Positions 54,518 through 63,045 of a stretch of DNA of 64,000 bases are shown here, one piece after another (the first letter of the stretch is position 1; every line of letters starts with the position of its first letter). This DNA comes from Pseudodesulfovibrio sp. 5S69 (GTDB lineage: Bacteria; Desulfobacterota; Desulfovibrionia; Desulfovibrionales; Desulfovibrionaceae). The notes beneath the pieces were generated by a model that saw nothing but the letters and a program-made list of their open reading frames with translations, did no database searches and had not been told where the DNA came from. The position numbers and the translations under genes were made by a program. Location: the NCBI RefSeq assembly GCF_037094465.1, contig NZ_CP146609.1, positions 992,001 to 1,056,000 on the forward strand, written 5' to 3'.

Positions 54518-55078
54518 ATGAGTACTATCGGGAAAAGGATTCGCGCCTATCGTGAGAAGCAGAATCTGAGCATCGAGGATCTGTCCAACAGAACCACCCT
54601 GTCCGAGGACTTCATCCGTGCCGTGGAAGAGGAGGACATGTATCCTTCCCTTCGGCCTTTGGTAAAGCTGGCCCGAGCCCTAGGCGTACGCTTGGGAACC
54701 TTTCTGGACGACCAGGTTTCGAGCGACCCGCTGATCACCCGCCTGGCCGAGCGCGAGGAGGAGCTGATCATGCACCCGGACGGCAAGGAGACCGGGCTGA
54801 TCTTCCATTCCCTGGGCAAGGGCAAGACCGACCGCCATATGGAGCCGTTCTTCGTCGAGCTCATGCCCGAGTCGTGCAAGGACGATTCCCTGTCCTCCCA
54901 CGAGGGCGAGGAGTTCATTGTGGTTCATGCCGGCAAGGTGCGGGTGCGCTACGGCCAGGAGGAGCAGATCCTCAAGCCCGGCGACTCCATCTATTTCAAC
55001 TCCATCGTGCCCCACAACGTGGCCTGCGGCGGAGCGGAAAAGGCCGAGATCTACGCCGTCCTGTACTTCCCGGAATAA
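54518..55078 (+). CDS. XRE-family regulator with C-terminal cupin, copy 1
   Basis: 186 residues. An N-terminal HTH ('IGKRIRAYREKQNLSIEDLSNRTTLSEDFIRAVEE', 1-60) is joined to a cupin_2 barrel ('SSHEGEEFIVVHAGKVRVRYGQEEQILKPGDSIYFNSIVPHNVACGG'). Such proteins bind a small ligand in the cupin and regulate the adjacent gene. The acyl-CoA ligase gene starts 9 nt downstream, so the pair is cotranscribed and the ligase substrate or product is the natural candidate ligand (inference). AACGGAGAAAAACAC precedes the ATG. A related pair follows at 56961. Confidence 0.94.
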   Translation: MSTIGKRIRAYREKQNLSIEDLSNRTTLSEDFIRAVEEEDMYPSLRPLVKLARALGVRLGTFLDDQVSSDPLITRLAEREEELIMHPDGKETGLIFHSLGKGKTDRHMEPFFVELMPESCKDDSLSSHEGEEFIVVHAGKVRVRYGQEEQILKPGDSIYFNSIVPHNVACGGAEKAEIYAVLYFPE

Positions 55079-55087
55079 GGAGGGTGT

Positions 55088-56728
55088 ATGAGCGCACTTC
55101 GAGAAATCACGCTGGGCAACCTGCTGAAGGAAACCGCTGAGAAATATCCCGACACCGAGGCCGTGGTCTACGTGGACCGCGATTTCCGCCTGACCTACGC
55201 GGAGTTCGACGAACTGACCGACACCATCGCCAAGGGGCTGATGGGGCTCGGCGTGAAAAAGGGCGAGAAAGTGGCCGTATGGGCCAACAACGTGCCCTAC
55301 TGGGTGGCGCTGCAGTTCGCCACGGCCAAGATCGGGGCGGTCCTGCTCACGGTCAACACCCACTACCGCTCCCATGAGTTGGAATACCTGCTCAAGCACT
55401 CCGAGACCGAGAACCTGTTCATCATCGGCCAGTACCGCGACCACGACTACCTGACCACTACCTACGAGCAGGTCCCGGAACTGCGCACCCAGGAGCGCGG
55501 CCAGCTCAGGACCGAGAAGTTCCCGCACCTGAAGCGGATATTCTACCTGGGCCACCAGAAGCACCGGGGCATGTACTCCATCCCCGAGCTCCAGGCCATG
55601 GCCGCCATGGTCACGGACGAGCAGTACGCCGAGCGCCAGGCCTCGCTCGACCCCCACGACGTGGTCAACATGCAGTACACCTCGGGCACCACCGGGTTCC
55701 CCAAGGGCGTGCAACTGACCCACTACAACATCGTCAACAACGGCTACTGGATCGGCGCGAACCAGAAGTTCGTGCCCGGCGACCGGCTCTGCCTGACCGT
55801 GCCCCTGTTCCACTGCTTCGGCTGCGTGCTCGGGGTCATGGCCTCGGTCAACCACGGGGTGACCATGGTCCTCCTGGAGGACTTCGTGCCTCTGGAAGTC
55901 ATGGCCGCCATCGACCAGGAACGGTGTACCGCCGTGTACGGCGTGCCGACCATGTACATCGCCATCCTCGACCACCCGCTGTTCGAGCGCTTCGACTACT
56001 CATCCCTGCGCACCGGGATCATGGCCGGCTCGCCCTGTCCGGTGGAGGTCATGAAGCGGGTCATCGACAAGATGAACATGCGCGAGATCACCATCTGCTA
56101 CGGGCTGACCGAATCCAGCCCGGTCATGAGCCAGACCGTGGTCGGCGACTCGCTCAGGCACATGACCGAGACCGTCGGCCGGGCCATGCCCGAGGTCGAG
56201 GTCCGGGTGGTCGACCCCGAGACGTACGAGGAGTGTCCTCCGGGCGTGGTCGGCGAGGTCTGCTGCCGGGGCTACCTGGTCATGAAGGGCTACTACAACA
56301 ACGAGAAGGCCACCGAGGCCGCCATCGACAAGGACGGCTGGCTGCATTCGGGCGACCTGGGCGTCATGGACGAGGACGGCTACCTGACTATCACCGGCCG
56401 CCTCAAGGACATGATCATCCGGGGCGGCGAGAACATCTACCCGCGCGAGATCGAGGAGTTCCTGTACTCCATGGACGGGGTCCTGGACGTGCAGGTGGCG
56501 GGCGTGCCGAGCAAGAAGTTCGGCGAGGAATGCGGCGCCTTCGTCATCCGCAAGGGCGACGCGGACATCGAGGTCGAGGACATCATCGACTACTGCCGGG
56601 GCAAGATCGCGCGGTACAAGATTCCCAAGTACGTCACCTTCGTGGACACCTACCCCATGACCGCATCGGGCAAGATCCAGAAATACAAACTCCGCGACAT
56701 GGCCGCCGAACTGTGGCCCGACGCGTAG
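55088..56728 (+). CDS. AMP-binding acyl-CoA synthetase, ligase of pair 1
   Basis: 546 residues of the ANL adenylating superfamily, converting a carboxylic acid, ATP and CoA to an acyl-CoA. The P-loop '[20 protein letters not shown]' (about 195), '[10 protein letters not shown]', '[26 protein letters not shown]' and the C-terminal catalytic Lys in '[15 protein letters not shown]' are complete. Overall it resembles medium/long-chain or FadD3-like ligases; the exact acid is unclear. AAGGAGG lies just before ATG 55088. It is coupled to the upstream XRE-cupin regulator. Confidence 0.95.
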   Translation: MSALREITLGNLLKETAEKYPDTEAVVYVDRDFRLTYAEFDELTDTIAKGLMGLGVKKGEKVAVWANNVPYWVALQFATAKIGAVLLTVNTHYRSHELEYLLKHSETENLFIIGQYRDHDYLTTTYEQVPELRTQERGQLRTEKFPHLKRIFYLGHQKHRGMYSIPELQAMAAMVTDEQYAERQASLDPHDVVNMQYTSGTTGFPKGVQLTHYNIVNNGYWIGANQKFVPGDRLCLTVPLFHCFGCVLGVMASVNHGVTMVLLEDFVPLEVMAAIDQERCTAVYGVPTMYIAILDHPLFERFDYSSLRTGIMAGSPCPVEVMKRVIDKMNMREITICYGLTESSPVMSQTVVGDSLRHMTETVGRAMPEVEVRVVDPETYEECPPGVVGEVCCRGYLVMKGYYNNEKATEAAIDKDGWLHSGDLGVMDEDGYLTITGRLKDMIIRGGENIYPREIEEFLYSMDGVLDVQVAGVPSKKFGEECGAFVIRKGDADIEVEDIIDYCRGKIARYKIPKYVTFVDTYPMTASGKIQKYKLRDMAAELWPDA

Positions 56729-56960
56729 GCGAATAGTGTAAAAGGCGGGGACGGCCTCCGGCAGGGAGGTCTCCCCCGAATCCCTTGCCGCCCGGTTCGG
56801 CAAGGGGTAGGCCATGTGGACGGCGTGCGCGGAACCCGTATAGGGGCCTTACCGTTCGCCGTCGCAATCCTTCGCCGCTTGGCTGCGGGGGACATGCCGT
56901 TTCGGCGGGCCCGGGGCAGGGTTCGGCCGCCGAACTCATTGTTTTTCCAGGAGGTATGGA

Positions 56961-57509
56961 ATGGAACAGTACAAGGAGATCGCGCCCCGTCTGGTGGGCG
57001 TGCGTGAGGGCGTCGGCTGGACGCCCAAGGAGATGGCCGACCTGCTCGGGGTGTCCGAGGAAAAGGTTACGGCCTACGAAACCGGGACCGTGGAGATCCC
57101 GGTGGGCTACCTGCTCGATGTCTCCCGGCTGTGCCGGGTGGACCTGACCACGCTCATTTCCGGCCGCGAGCCGCACCTCAAGTCCTACTCGCTGGTGCGC
57201 AAGGACGAGGGCTTCGCCGTGGACCGGCGCAAGGACTACGACTACAAGTCGCTCGGCTACAAGTTCGCCGGGCGCGAGATGGAGCCGTTCCTGATCACGG
57301 TCCCGCCCAAGTCGGGCGAGGACATGACCGAGACCTCGCACCGGGGCCAGGAGTTCATCTACGTGCTCGAAGGCCGCCTTGAGGTGCGCCTGGGCGGCGA
57401 GCCGATCATCGTCGAGCCCGGCGATTCGCTCTACTTCAACTCGGAAACGGGCCACGCCCTGCGCGGCCTGGACGGCAAGTCCGTCCGTTTTCTCGACGTG
57501 ATTCTATAG
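56961..57509 (+). CDS. XRE-family regulator with C-terminal cupin, copy 2
   Basis: 182 residues: HTH ('LVGVREGVGWTPKEMADLLGVSEEKVTAYETGTVEIP') and cupin ('SHRGQEFIYVLEGRLEVRLGGEPIIVEPGDSLYFNSETGHALRG'). It is clearly paralogous to the regulator at 54518 but diverged. CCAGGAGGT lies 5 nt before ATG 56961. About 97 nt separate it from the next acyl-CoA ligase gene. The 232-nt gap before it holds a hairpin (CCCTTGCCG/CGGCAAGGG, 56781-56806) that may end the first pair's transcript. Confidence 0.94.
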   Translation: MEQYKEIAPRLVGVREGVGWTPKEMADLLGVSEEKVTAYETGTVEIPVGYLLDVSRLCRVDLTTLISGREPHLKSYSLVRKDEGFAVDRRKDYDYKSLGYKFAGREMEPFLITVPPKSGEDMTETSHRGQEFIYVLEGRLEVRLGGEPIIVEPGDSLYFNSETGHALRGLDGKSVRFLDVIL

Positions 57510-57606
57510 GGTCGGCCGGGAATTCCCCGACCCGCCCGGAAAAAGTTGACCGATTTTTGTTGCGGAAAAAATCACGAAAGCTGATCTGAATCACGGAGAA
57601 AAAACC

Positions 57607-59244
57607 ATGTTTACCAAAGAAGAATACGCCGATTACAAGGATTTTTGCGAACGTTACACACCCGAATGCCCCGAGGACTTCAACTTCGCCTTCGACGTCC
57701 TGGACGCCAAGGACCCGAAGGCCCCGGCGCTGATTCACGTGGACGACGGCTACAACCGGCGCGATCTAAACTTCGGCTTCTTCCAGGAGTCCTCCTCCAG
57801 GCTGGCCAACGCGCTGGTGGCCAAGGGGGTGAAAAAGGGCGACCGTGTCATGGTCATCCTCTACCGGCGGCTGGAATACTGGGTGGTCATGCTCGCCCTG
57901 CACCGCATCGGCGCGGTGCCCATCCCGTCCCCGTCCCTGCTGACCAAGAAGGACATCCGCGAGCGCGTCAACTACGCGGGCATCTCGGCGCTGATCTGCG
58001 AGGACTCCATCGTGGAGCGGGTGGACAAGGCCCGGCCCGACTGTCCCGGCCTGAAGTTGCTCGTCCAGGTGGAAGGCAAGGCCGCAAACGGCTGGCTCGA
58101 CTACGACGCGCTGCTCGCCTCGGGCGACCCGAGCTTCCCGCGCACCCCGGACTCCCCCGGCGGCGACGACCCCATGGTTATCTTCTTTTCCAGCGGCACC
58201 ACCGGCCTGCCCAAAATGGTCCTGCACAACCACAAGTACGCCGCGTCCCACTACACCACCGGCGCGCTGTGGCACGACCTGGAAGACGGCGACGTGCACC
58301 TGACCGTGTCGGACACGGGCTGGGGCAAGTCGGTCTGGGGCAAGTTCTACGGCCAGTGGATGGCCGGGGCGATCATTTTCGTCTGGGACTTCCGGGGCAA
58401 GTTCCACCCCGGCGACCTGCTCCAGGTCATGGCCGACAACAAGATCACCACCTTCTGCGCGCCGCCGACCATCTACCGGTTCCTGGTGCGCGAGGACCTT
58501 TCCAAGTACGACCTGTCTTCCCTGCGCCACTGCACCACGGCGGGCGAGCTGCTCAACGACTCGGTCTTCCTCGCCTGGGAAAAGGCCGTGGGCATGCCCA
58601 TCTTCGAAGGCTACGGCCAGACCGAGACCACCCTGCAGGTGGCCACCTTCAAGTTCATGGAGCCCAAGCCCGGTTCCATCGGGAAACCGGTGCCCGGCTG
58701 GAACATCGCGCTCATGGACGAGGAAGGCAACAAAGTGCCCCAGGGCGAGGAGGGCGAGATCTGCATCAGCATCGACTCGCCCGTGCTCGGCCTGTTCGAC
58801 TCCTACATGGACGAGCCGGGCAAGACCGCCTGCGTCAAATGCGACGGCTGGTACCACACCGGCGACAAGGCCTGGGCCGACGAGGACGGCTATCTCTGGT
58901 TCATGGGCCGCACCGACGACCTGATCAAGTCCTCGGGCTACCGCATCGGACCGTTCGAGGTGGAGTCCGCCCTGGTGGCCCACGAGGCGGTCATCGAGGC
59001 CGCGGTCACCGGCCTGCCCGACGACGTGCGCGGCCAGTTGGTCAAGGCCACTGTGGTGCTCGCCCCGGGATACGAGGGCGACGAGAAGTTAACCAAGCAG
59101 CTCCAGGCCTTTGTCCGCGAGTTGACCGCGCCCTACAAGTACCCGCGCGTCATCGACTACGTGGACGAGCTGCCCAAGACCATCTCCGGCAAGATCAAAC
59201 GCAAGGAAATCCGCGAAGCCGACCTCGCCAGACTGGCGAAGTAG
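57607..59244 (+). CDS. AMP-binding acyl-CoA synthetase, ligase of pair 2
   Basis: 545 residues, ANL superfamily. P-loop 'IFFSSGTTGLPKMVLHNH' (about 194), 'GYGQTETTLQ', 'WYHTGDKAWADEDGYLWFMGRTDDLIKSSGYRIGPFEVE' and catalytic Lys 'KTISGKIKRKEIRE' are intact. 'DTGWGKSVWGKFYGQW' places it in the medium-chain/benzoate-CoA ligase (MACS-like) group rather than with the first ligase, so the two pairs probably handle different acids. GGAG precedes ATG 57607 and a TTGACC (57546-57551) upstream may be part of a promoter. Confidence 0.95.
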   Translation: MFTKEEYADYKDFCERYTPECPEDFNFAFDVLDAKDPKAPALIHVDDGYNRRDLNFGFFQESSSRLANALVAKGVKKGDRVMVILYRRLEYWVVMLALHRIGAVPIPSPSLLTKKDIRERVNYAGISALICEDSIVERVDKARPDCPGLKLLVQVEGKAANGWLDYDALLASGDPSFPRTPDSPGGDDPMVIFFSSGTTGLPKMVLHNHKYAASHYTTGALWHDLEDGDVHLTVSDTGWGKSVWGKFYGQWMAGAIIFVWDFRGKFHPGDLLQVMADNKITTFCAPPTIYRFLVREDLSKYDLSSLRHCTTAGELLNDSVFLAWEKAVGMPIFEGYGQTETTLQVATFKFMEPKPGSIGKPVPGWNIALMDEEGNKVPQGEEGEICISIDSPVLGLFDSYMDEPGKTACVKCDGWYHTGDKAWADEDGYLWFMGRTDDLIKSSGYRIGPFEVESALVAHEAVIEAAVTGLPDDVRGQLVKATVVLAPGYEGDEKLTKQLQAFVRELTAPYKYPRVIDYVDELPKTISGKIKRKEIREADLARLAK

Positions 59245-59254
59245 GGGTTCCGGC

Positions 59255-59291
59255 GGCCGGGGGAGGGGAGGGAAACCTCTTTCCCCCGGCC
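59255..59291 (+). terminator. Hairpin after acyl-CoA ligase 2
   Basis: GGCCGGGGGA and TCCCCCGGCC form a perfect 10-bp stem with a 17-nt loop, 11 nt after the ligase stop. No T run follows, so factor-independent termination is uncertain. The remaining ~200 nt to the Nramp gene contain no recognisable gene. Confidence 0.45.
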
Positions 59292-59499
59292 TCTCCCTTC
59301 CCGCCCTTTGCCGAACCTCCCGGCAGCTTCCGCGAACGCCGGCCCGCGTCCGTCCCCGGTGTCTTGCCCGCCACCTATAACGATTGTGTTGTAAGATGGA
59401 GGCGTTGTGCTATGGTCCTCCTCAGTGGGGTGGTGCGGCCGTGTTCCGCGCCGGATCGTTCCATCCTGCTTTGATCCCCCCCCCGAGCGCGAGCGAGAC

Positions 59500-61404
59500 A
59501 TGGAGTCGATTCGGATGAGTGATGCTGTGAGCAAGGAAAAGTCCCTGGAAGAGGTCCACGGGTCCGTCCAGACCCGACACCCCAAATTGTGGAAACGCAT
59601 TTTCGCCTTTGCCGGACCGGCGTACCTGGTCAGCGTCGGGTACATGGACCCCGGCAACTGGGCCACGGACCTCGAGGGCGGCTCCCGGTTCGGCTACGCC
59701 CTGATCTGGGTCGTGCTGATGTCCAACATGATGGCCGTGCTGCTCCAGACCCTGGCCGCCCGGCTCGGCATCGTCACCGGCAAGGACCTGGCCCAGGCCT
59801 GCCGGGCCGAATACTCCAAGGCCGCCTCGTTCGTCCTGTGGATTTTATGCGAAATAGCCATCGCGGCCTGCGACCTGGCCGAGCTGCTCGGGACCATCCT
59901 CGGCCTGAACCTGCTGTTCGGCCTGCCCCTGCTCTGGGGCGCGGCCGTGACCCTGCTCGACACCTTCCTGCTGCTGGCCATCCAGCGGCTGGGCATCCGC
60001 AAGATGGAGGCCTTCATCCTTTCCCTGATCACGGTCATCGCCGGAGGATTCGTGGTCAATCTCTTTCTCGCCAAGCCGGATTGGGGCGCGGCGGCGGCAG
60101 GGCTGGTGCCCAGCATACCGACCGGCTCGGTGTACATCATCCTGGGCATCATCGGGGCCACGGTCATGCCCCACAACCTGTACCTGCATTCGTCCCTGGT
60201 GCAGACGCGGAACGTCTCCCGGCTGGTGGACGCCAAGGCCCAGGCCTGCCGCTTCAACCTGCTCGACTCGACCATCGCCCTGAACGCGGCCTTTTTCGTC
60301 AACGCGGCCATACTGGTCCTCGCCGCCGCGGTCTTTTATCGGAACGGCATCGTGGTCACCGAGATCCAGCAGGCGGACCAGATGCTCGAACAACTGCTCG
60401 GTTCCCAGGTGGCCCCCATCGCCTTCGGCCTGGCCTTGCTGGCCGCAGGACAGAGTTCCACCCTGACCGGGACCCTGGCCGGCCAGATCGTCATGGAGGG
60501 GTTCGTCAAGATCCGGCTGCGTCCCCACGTCAGGCGGCTCATCACCCGGTGCATCGCGCTGCTCCCGGCCGTGGTGGTCATCGCCATCTTCGGCGACAGG
60601 GGGACCTACAGGCTGCTCATCCTCAGCCAGGTCATCCTCAGCCTGCAACTGCCGTTCGCCATCGTCCCGCTGGTCCACTTCACCAGCGACAAGCTGAAGA
60701 TGGGCTCGTTCGTCAACCGGTGGTGGGCCAAGATCCTGGCCTGGGCGTCGTCGGCGATCATCATCGGATTGAACGGCAAGCTGGTGTACGACCAGATTGC
60801 CGAATGGGGCAGCGAGGGCACGCCGTTCATCGTCACGGCGCTGATCATCCTGATCGCGGCGGTGACCGGGCTCTTTCTCGTCTACCTGCTGGTCATGCCG
60901 CTCATACGCGGCGACAAGGGCTGGGCCGAGGAGGCGCCGGGCGGAGCGGGCGCAATCATCGGGAAGATCGAGACGAAAAAGACGCGGCACATCGTCGCGG
61001 CGCTCGGGCGGGACTCGGGCGATGCGCCGATCATCAACCGGGCGCTTTCCCTGGCCAAGCAGGAGGGGGCCATGCTGACCCTGGTCCACGTGGTCGATAC
61101 GGCGCTGGCGCACGTCTACGACAACAGCGAGGACGGCGGGCAGAACGTCTACGACGAACACACCCGCGAGGACGAACAGTACCTGTCGGAGATCGTGGAT
61201 GAGATCTGCACCACCGGCGTGGCCGTGGAGATGGCGCTGCTGTTCGGCAACCCGTCCCGCGAGCTGATCCGCTTCGCCGCCGCCCACAACGTGGACATGC
61301 TGGTCATGGGGTCCCACGGCCACCGGCTGCTGGGCGACCTGCTCTGGGGCGAGACCGTGGAGCCGGTCCGCCACAAGGTCGACATACCGATCCTGGTCGT
61401 CTAG
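59500..61404 (+). CDS. Nramp-family divalent metal transporter fused to universal stress protein domain
   Basis: 634 residues from ATG 59500 (ATG 59515 is possible). Residues ~30-470 are an Nramp/MntH transporter with eleven or so helices, metal-binding 'YMDPGNWATDLEGG' in helix 1 and 'GATVMPHNLYLHSSLVQTR' in helix 6. Residues ~495-634 form a UspA domain ('HIVAALGRDSGDAPIINRALSLAKQEGAMLTLVHVVD', 'VDMLVMGSHGHRLLGDLLWGETVEPVRHKVDIPILVV') with the GxxG(9)GS-like nucleotide-binding motif. Manganese or iron uptake gated by nucleotide binding is inferred. It is a single-gene unit ending at a terminator. Confidence 0.95.
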   Translation: MESIRMSDAVSKEKSLEEVHGSVQTRHPKLWKRIFAFAGPAYLVSVGYMDPGNWATDLEGGSRFGYALIWVVLMSNMMAVLLQTLAARLGIVTGKDLAQACRAEYSKAASFVLWILCEIAIAACDLAELLGTILGLNLLFGLPLLWGAAVTLLDTFLLLAIQRLGIRKMEAFILSLITVIAGGFVVNLFLAKPDWGAAAAGLVPSIPTGSVYIILGIIGATVMPHNLYLHSSLVQTRNVSRLVDAKAQACRFNLLDSTIALNAAFFVNAAILVLAAAVFYRNGIVVTEIQQADQMLEQLLGSQVAPIAFGLALLAAGQSSTLTGTLAGQIVMEGFVKIRLRPHVRRLITRCIALLPAVVVIAIFGDRGTYRLLILSQVILSLQLPFAIVPLVHFTSDKLKMGSFVNRWWAKILAWASSAIIIGLNGKLVYDQIAEWGSEGTPFIVTALIILIAAVTGLFLVYLLVMPLIRGDKGWAEEAPGGAGAIIGKIETKKTRHIVAALGRDSGDAPIINRALSLAKQEGAMLTLVHVVDTALAHVYDNSEDGGQNVYDEHTREDEQYLSEIVDEICTTGVAVEMALLFGNPSRELIRFAAAHNVDMLVMGSHGHRLLGDLLWGETVEPVRHKVDIPILVV

Positions 61405-61410
61405 GCGCAG

Positions 61411-61443
61411 AAAAAGCGGCCCCGAAAACCGGGTCCGCTTTTC
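61411..61443 (+). terminator. Bidirectional terminator between Nramp-UspA and small acidic protein genes
   Basis: AAAAGCGGCCCCG and CCGGGTCCGCTTTT pair (one mismatch) around AAAA. The A- and T-rich flanks suit termination in both directions of the convergent genes. Confidence 0.75.
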
Positions 61444-61490
61444 TCTTTCCATGGCAGGGGCGGCGGTCCGTCCCGCGTTCCGGGGACGCC

Positions 61491-61748
61491 CTACTGTTTG
61501 GTTCCCTTTTCCTCGGCCTCGGCGGCCTCGGCTTCGGCCACGCCCTCCTCGGTGAGCAGGGTGGCGTAGGCATCCTTGAAGATCAGCTTGGTGGCCAGTT
61601 CATCGGCCTTCTCGCCGAGCTCCATGAGCCGTTCGAGGAAGTCGAGGATGAGCAGGCGGCGTTCCTCCTCGCCGTTTTCGAACTCGAATTTGCAGTCGCC
61701 GGAGTCGAAATAGTGGGCCACGCGTTCCAGATAGTCGATGTCGAGCAT
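61491..61748 (-). CDS. Small acidic protein of unknown function
   Basis: 85 residues, highly acidic, with an Ala/Glu-rich tail ('EEGVAEAEAAEAEEKGTKQ') and a helical core 'RRLLILDFLERLMELGEKADELATKLIF'. No signal peptide or known motif is present. It lies 23 nt after the rlmH stop on the same strand, so it is probably the last gene of that operon. GGAGG lies before ATG 61748. Confidence 0.72.
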   Translation of the reverse strand: MLDIDYLERVAHYFDSGDCKFEFENGEEERRLLILDFLERLMELGEKADELATKLIFKDAYATLLTEEGVAEAEAAEAEEKGTKQ

Positions 61749-61771
61749 GGGAGAGCCTCCGTCGGTCGAGC

Positions 61772-62242
61772 CTAATCGTGATGATAGGGCATGTTTTTAT
61801 GAATGGTCCCGGCGCGGTAGAGCTGTTCGAGGAGCAGGAGCCGGGCCAGCTCGTGGGGCAGGGTCATGTCGCTCAAACGGATGGTATGGCGGGCGGCGGC
61901 CTTGACCTCGTCCGACAGCCCGAACGGCCCGCCGATGACGAAGACCGGGCGCTGGTTGGGCGCGTCGGTCCAGGCCTTGAGTTGGTCGGCAAGCCGGCGG
62001 CTGGTCAGCCGTTCGCCGAACTCGTCCAGGAGGATGAGCACGTCGCCGGGCCTGACCTTGGCCAGGATGCGTTCACCCTCCACCTTGTTCTTGTCCGCCG
62101 GGGGGAGCTTGCCGGGCGCGTCCTTGATGACCGTCTCCTCCAGCTGGAAGAAGCGCGACAGCTTTTTCCAGTACAGGGCGCACCCGTCCCGCGAAAAGGA
62201 CTCCTTGAGCTTGCCCACCCAGAGGAAACCGATCTTGCTCAT
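61772..62242 (-). CDS. rlmH: 23S rRNA pseudouridine(1915) N3-methyltransferase RlmH
   Basis: 156 residues, the family's usual length. RlmH is a SPOUT methyltransferase that modifies pseudouridine 1915 in helix 69. The knot region 'FVIGGPFGLSDEV' and 'LSDMTLPHELARLLLLEQLYRAGTIHKNMPYHHD' with the diagnostic C-terminal YHHD-type end are present. Its ATG directly follows the metallophosphoesterase stop (TAG-ATG), implying strict coupling. Confidence 0.97.
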   Translation of the reverse strand: MSKIGFLWVGKLKESFSRDGCALYWKKLSRFFQLEETVIKDAPGKLPPADKNKVEGERILAKVRPGDVLILLDEFGERLTSRRLADQLKAWTDAPNQRPVFVIGGPFGLSDEVKAAARHTIRLSDMTLPHELARLLLLEQLYRAGTIHKNMPYHHD

Positions 62243-62899
62243 CTAGACGCTCTCAAGGCTGGCGGTCACGGTCTCGCCGTCGAAATCGATGCGCACGAAC
62301 CCGCCGCCCGCAAGCATGCCGGGGTTGATGACCGGGGTCTCGCCGATGCGGTCGACCCCCGCGGCCTCGTGGATGTGGCCGGTCACGGCCAGGACGGGCT
62401 GGACCCTTTCCAGAAAGGCGCGCACGCCGGGGCTGCCCACGTGTTGGCCGTTGCCGAGCCGGTCCAGCGCGGTGTCGGCGGGCGGCTCGTGGATGACGCA
62501 GATGAGCCGGTCGAACCCGTCCGCCTGGGCATGGGTCCGGTCCAGCCATTGGGCCAGGGTCGATTCCGGGACCTCGCCGGGCGTGCCGAACGGGGTGGGA
62601 GTGGACAACCCCACGCCCATGAGCCCGAGGCCCGGAGCCAGCTCGCGCACGCGCAGATGGATGTCCATGTCCTGCTCGCGGATGTAGGCGGTCACACCGT
62701 CCGAGTCCATGTTGCCGGGCTGGGCCAGGATGCGCGGATTGTACCGGGCCACGGCATCGAGCACGCGTTTGCCCGCCTCGCGGCCGCCCCGGTTGGTCAG
62801 GTCCCCGGTGACGATCACCCCGTCCGCTTCGGCCAGGCCGGGTACGGACCCGAGCAGGCCGGTCGATTCGTGTATGTCGCCGAAAGCTATCCAATACAT
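62243..62899 (-). CDS. Calcineurin-like metallophosphoesterase
   Basis: 218 residues. The metal-binding motifs are all visible: 'FGDIHES' (about 6-12), 'VIVTGDLTNRGG', 'AQPGNMDSDGV' (the GNxD variant of GNHD), 'CVIHEPPAD' and 'VTGHIHEAAG'. It is likely cytoplasmic and may act on phosphodiesters such as cyclic nucleotides. It abuts rlmH without a spacer. About 146 nt separate it from the Lon-family gene upstream. Confidence 0.93.
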   Translation of the reverse strand: MYWIAFGDIHESTGLLGSVPGLAEADGVIVTGDLTNRGGREAGKRVLDAVARYNPRILAQPGNMDSDGVTAYIREQDMDIHLRVRELAPGLGLMGVGLSTPTPFGTPGEVPESTLAQWLDRTHAQADGFDRLICVIHEPPADTALDRLGNGQHVGSPGVRAFLERVQPVLAVTGHIHEAAGVDRIGETPVINPGMLAGGGFVRIDFDGETVTASLESV

Positions 62900-63045
62900 G
62901 CGCTACCTCGCATCGATTTGCAGAGAACCTAGCGGGGAGACCCGGCCGAGTCAACGTCCGAAGCGAGTCGGGATGCCGTCGCCGGCACGGTGCGCGAGGA
63001 TGATCGGCGGCTCTGCCGAGCTGCTGCCCGAAGGGCCTCCGGCCC

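Noticed and set aside
59245..59499. Mn riboswitch (yybP-ykoY) before the Nramp-UspA gene
   Set aside because: No recognisable conserved loop sequences; only one simple hairpin is visible.
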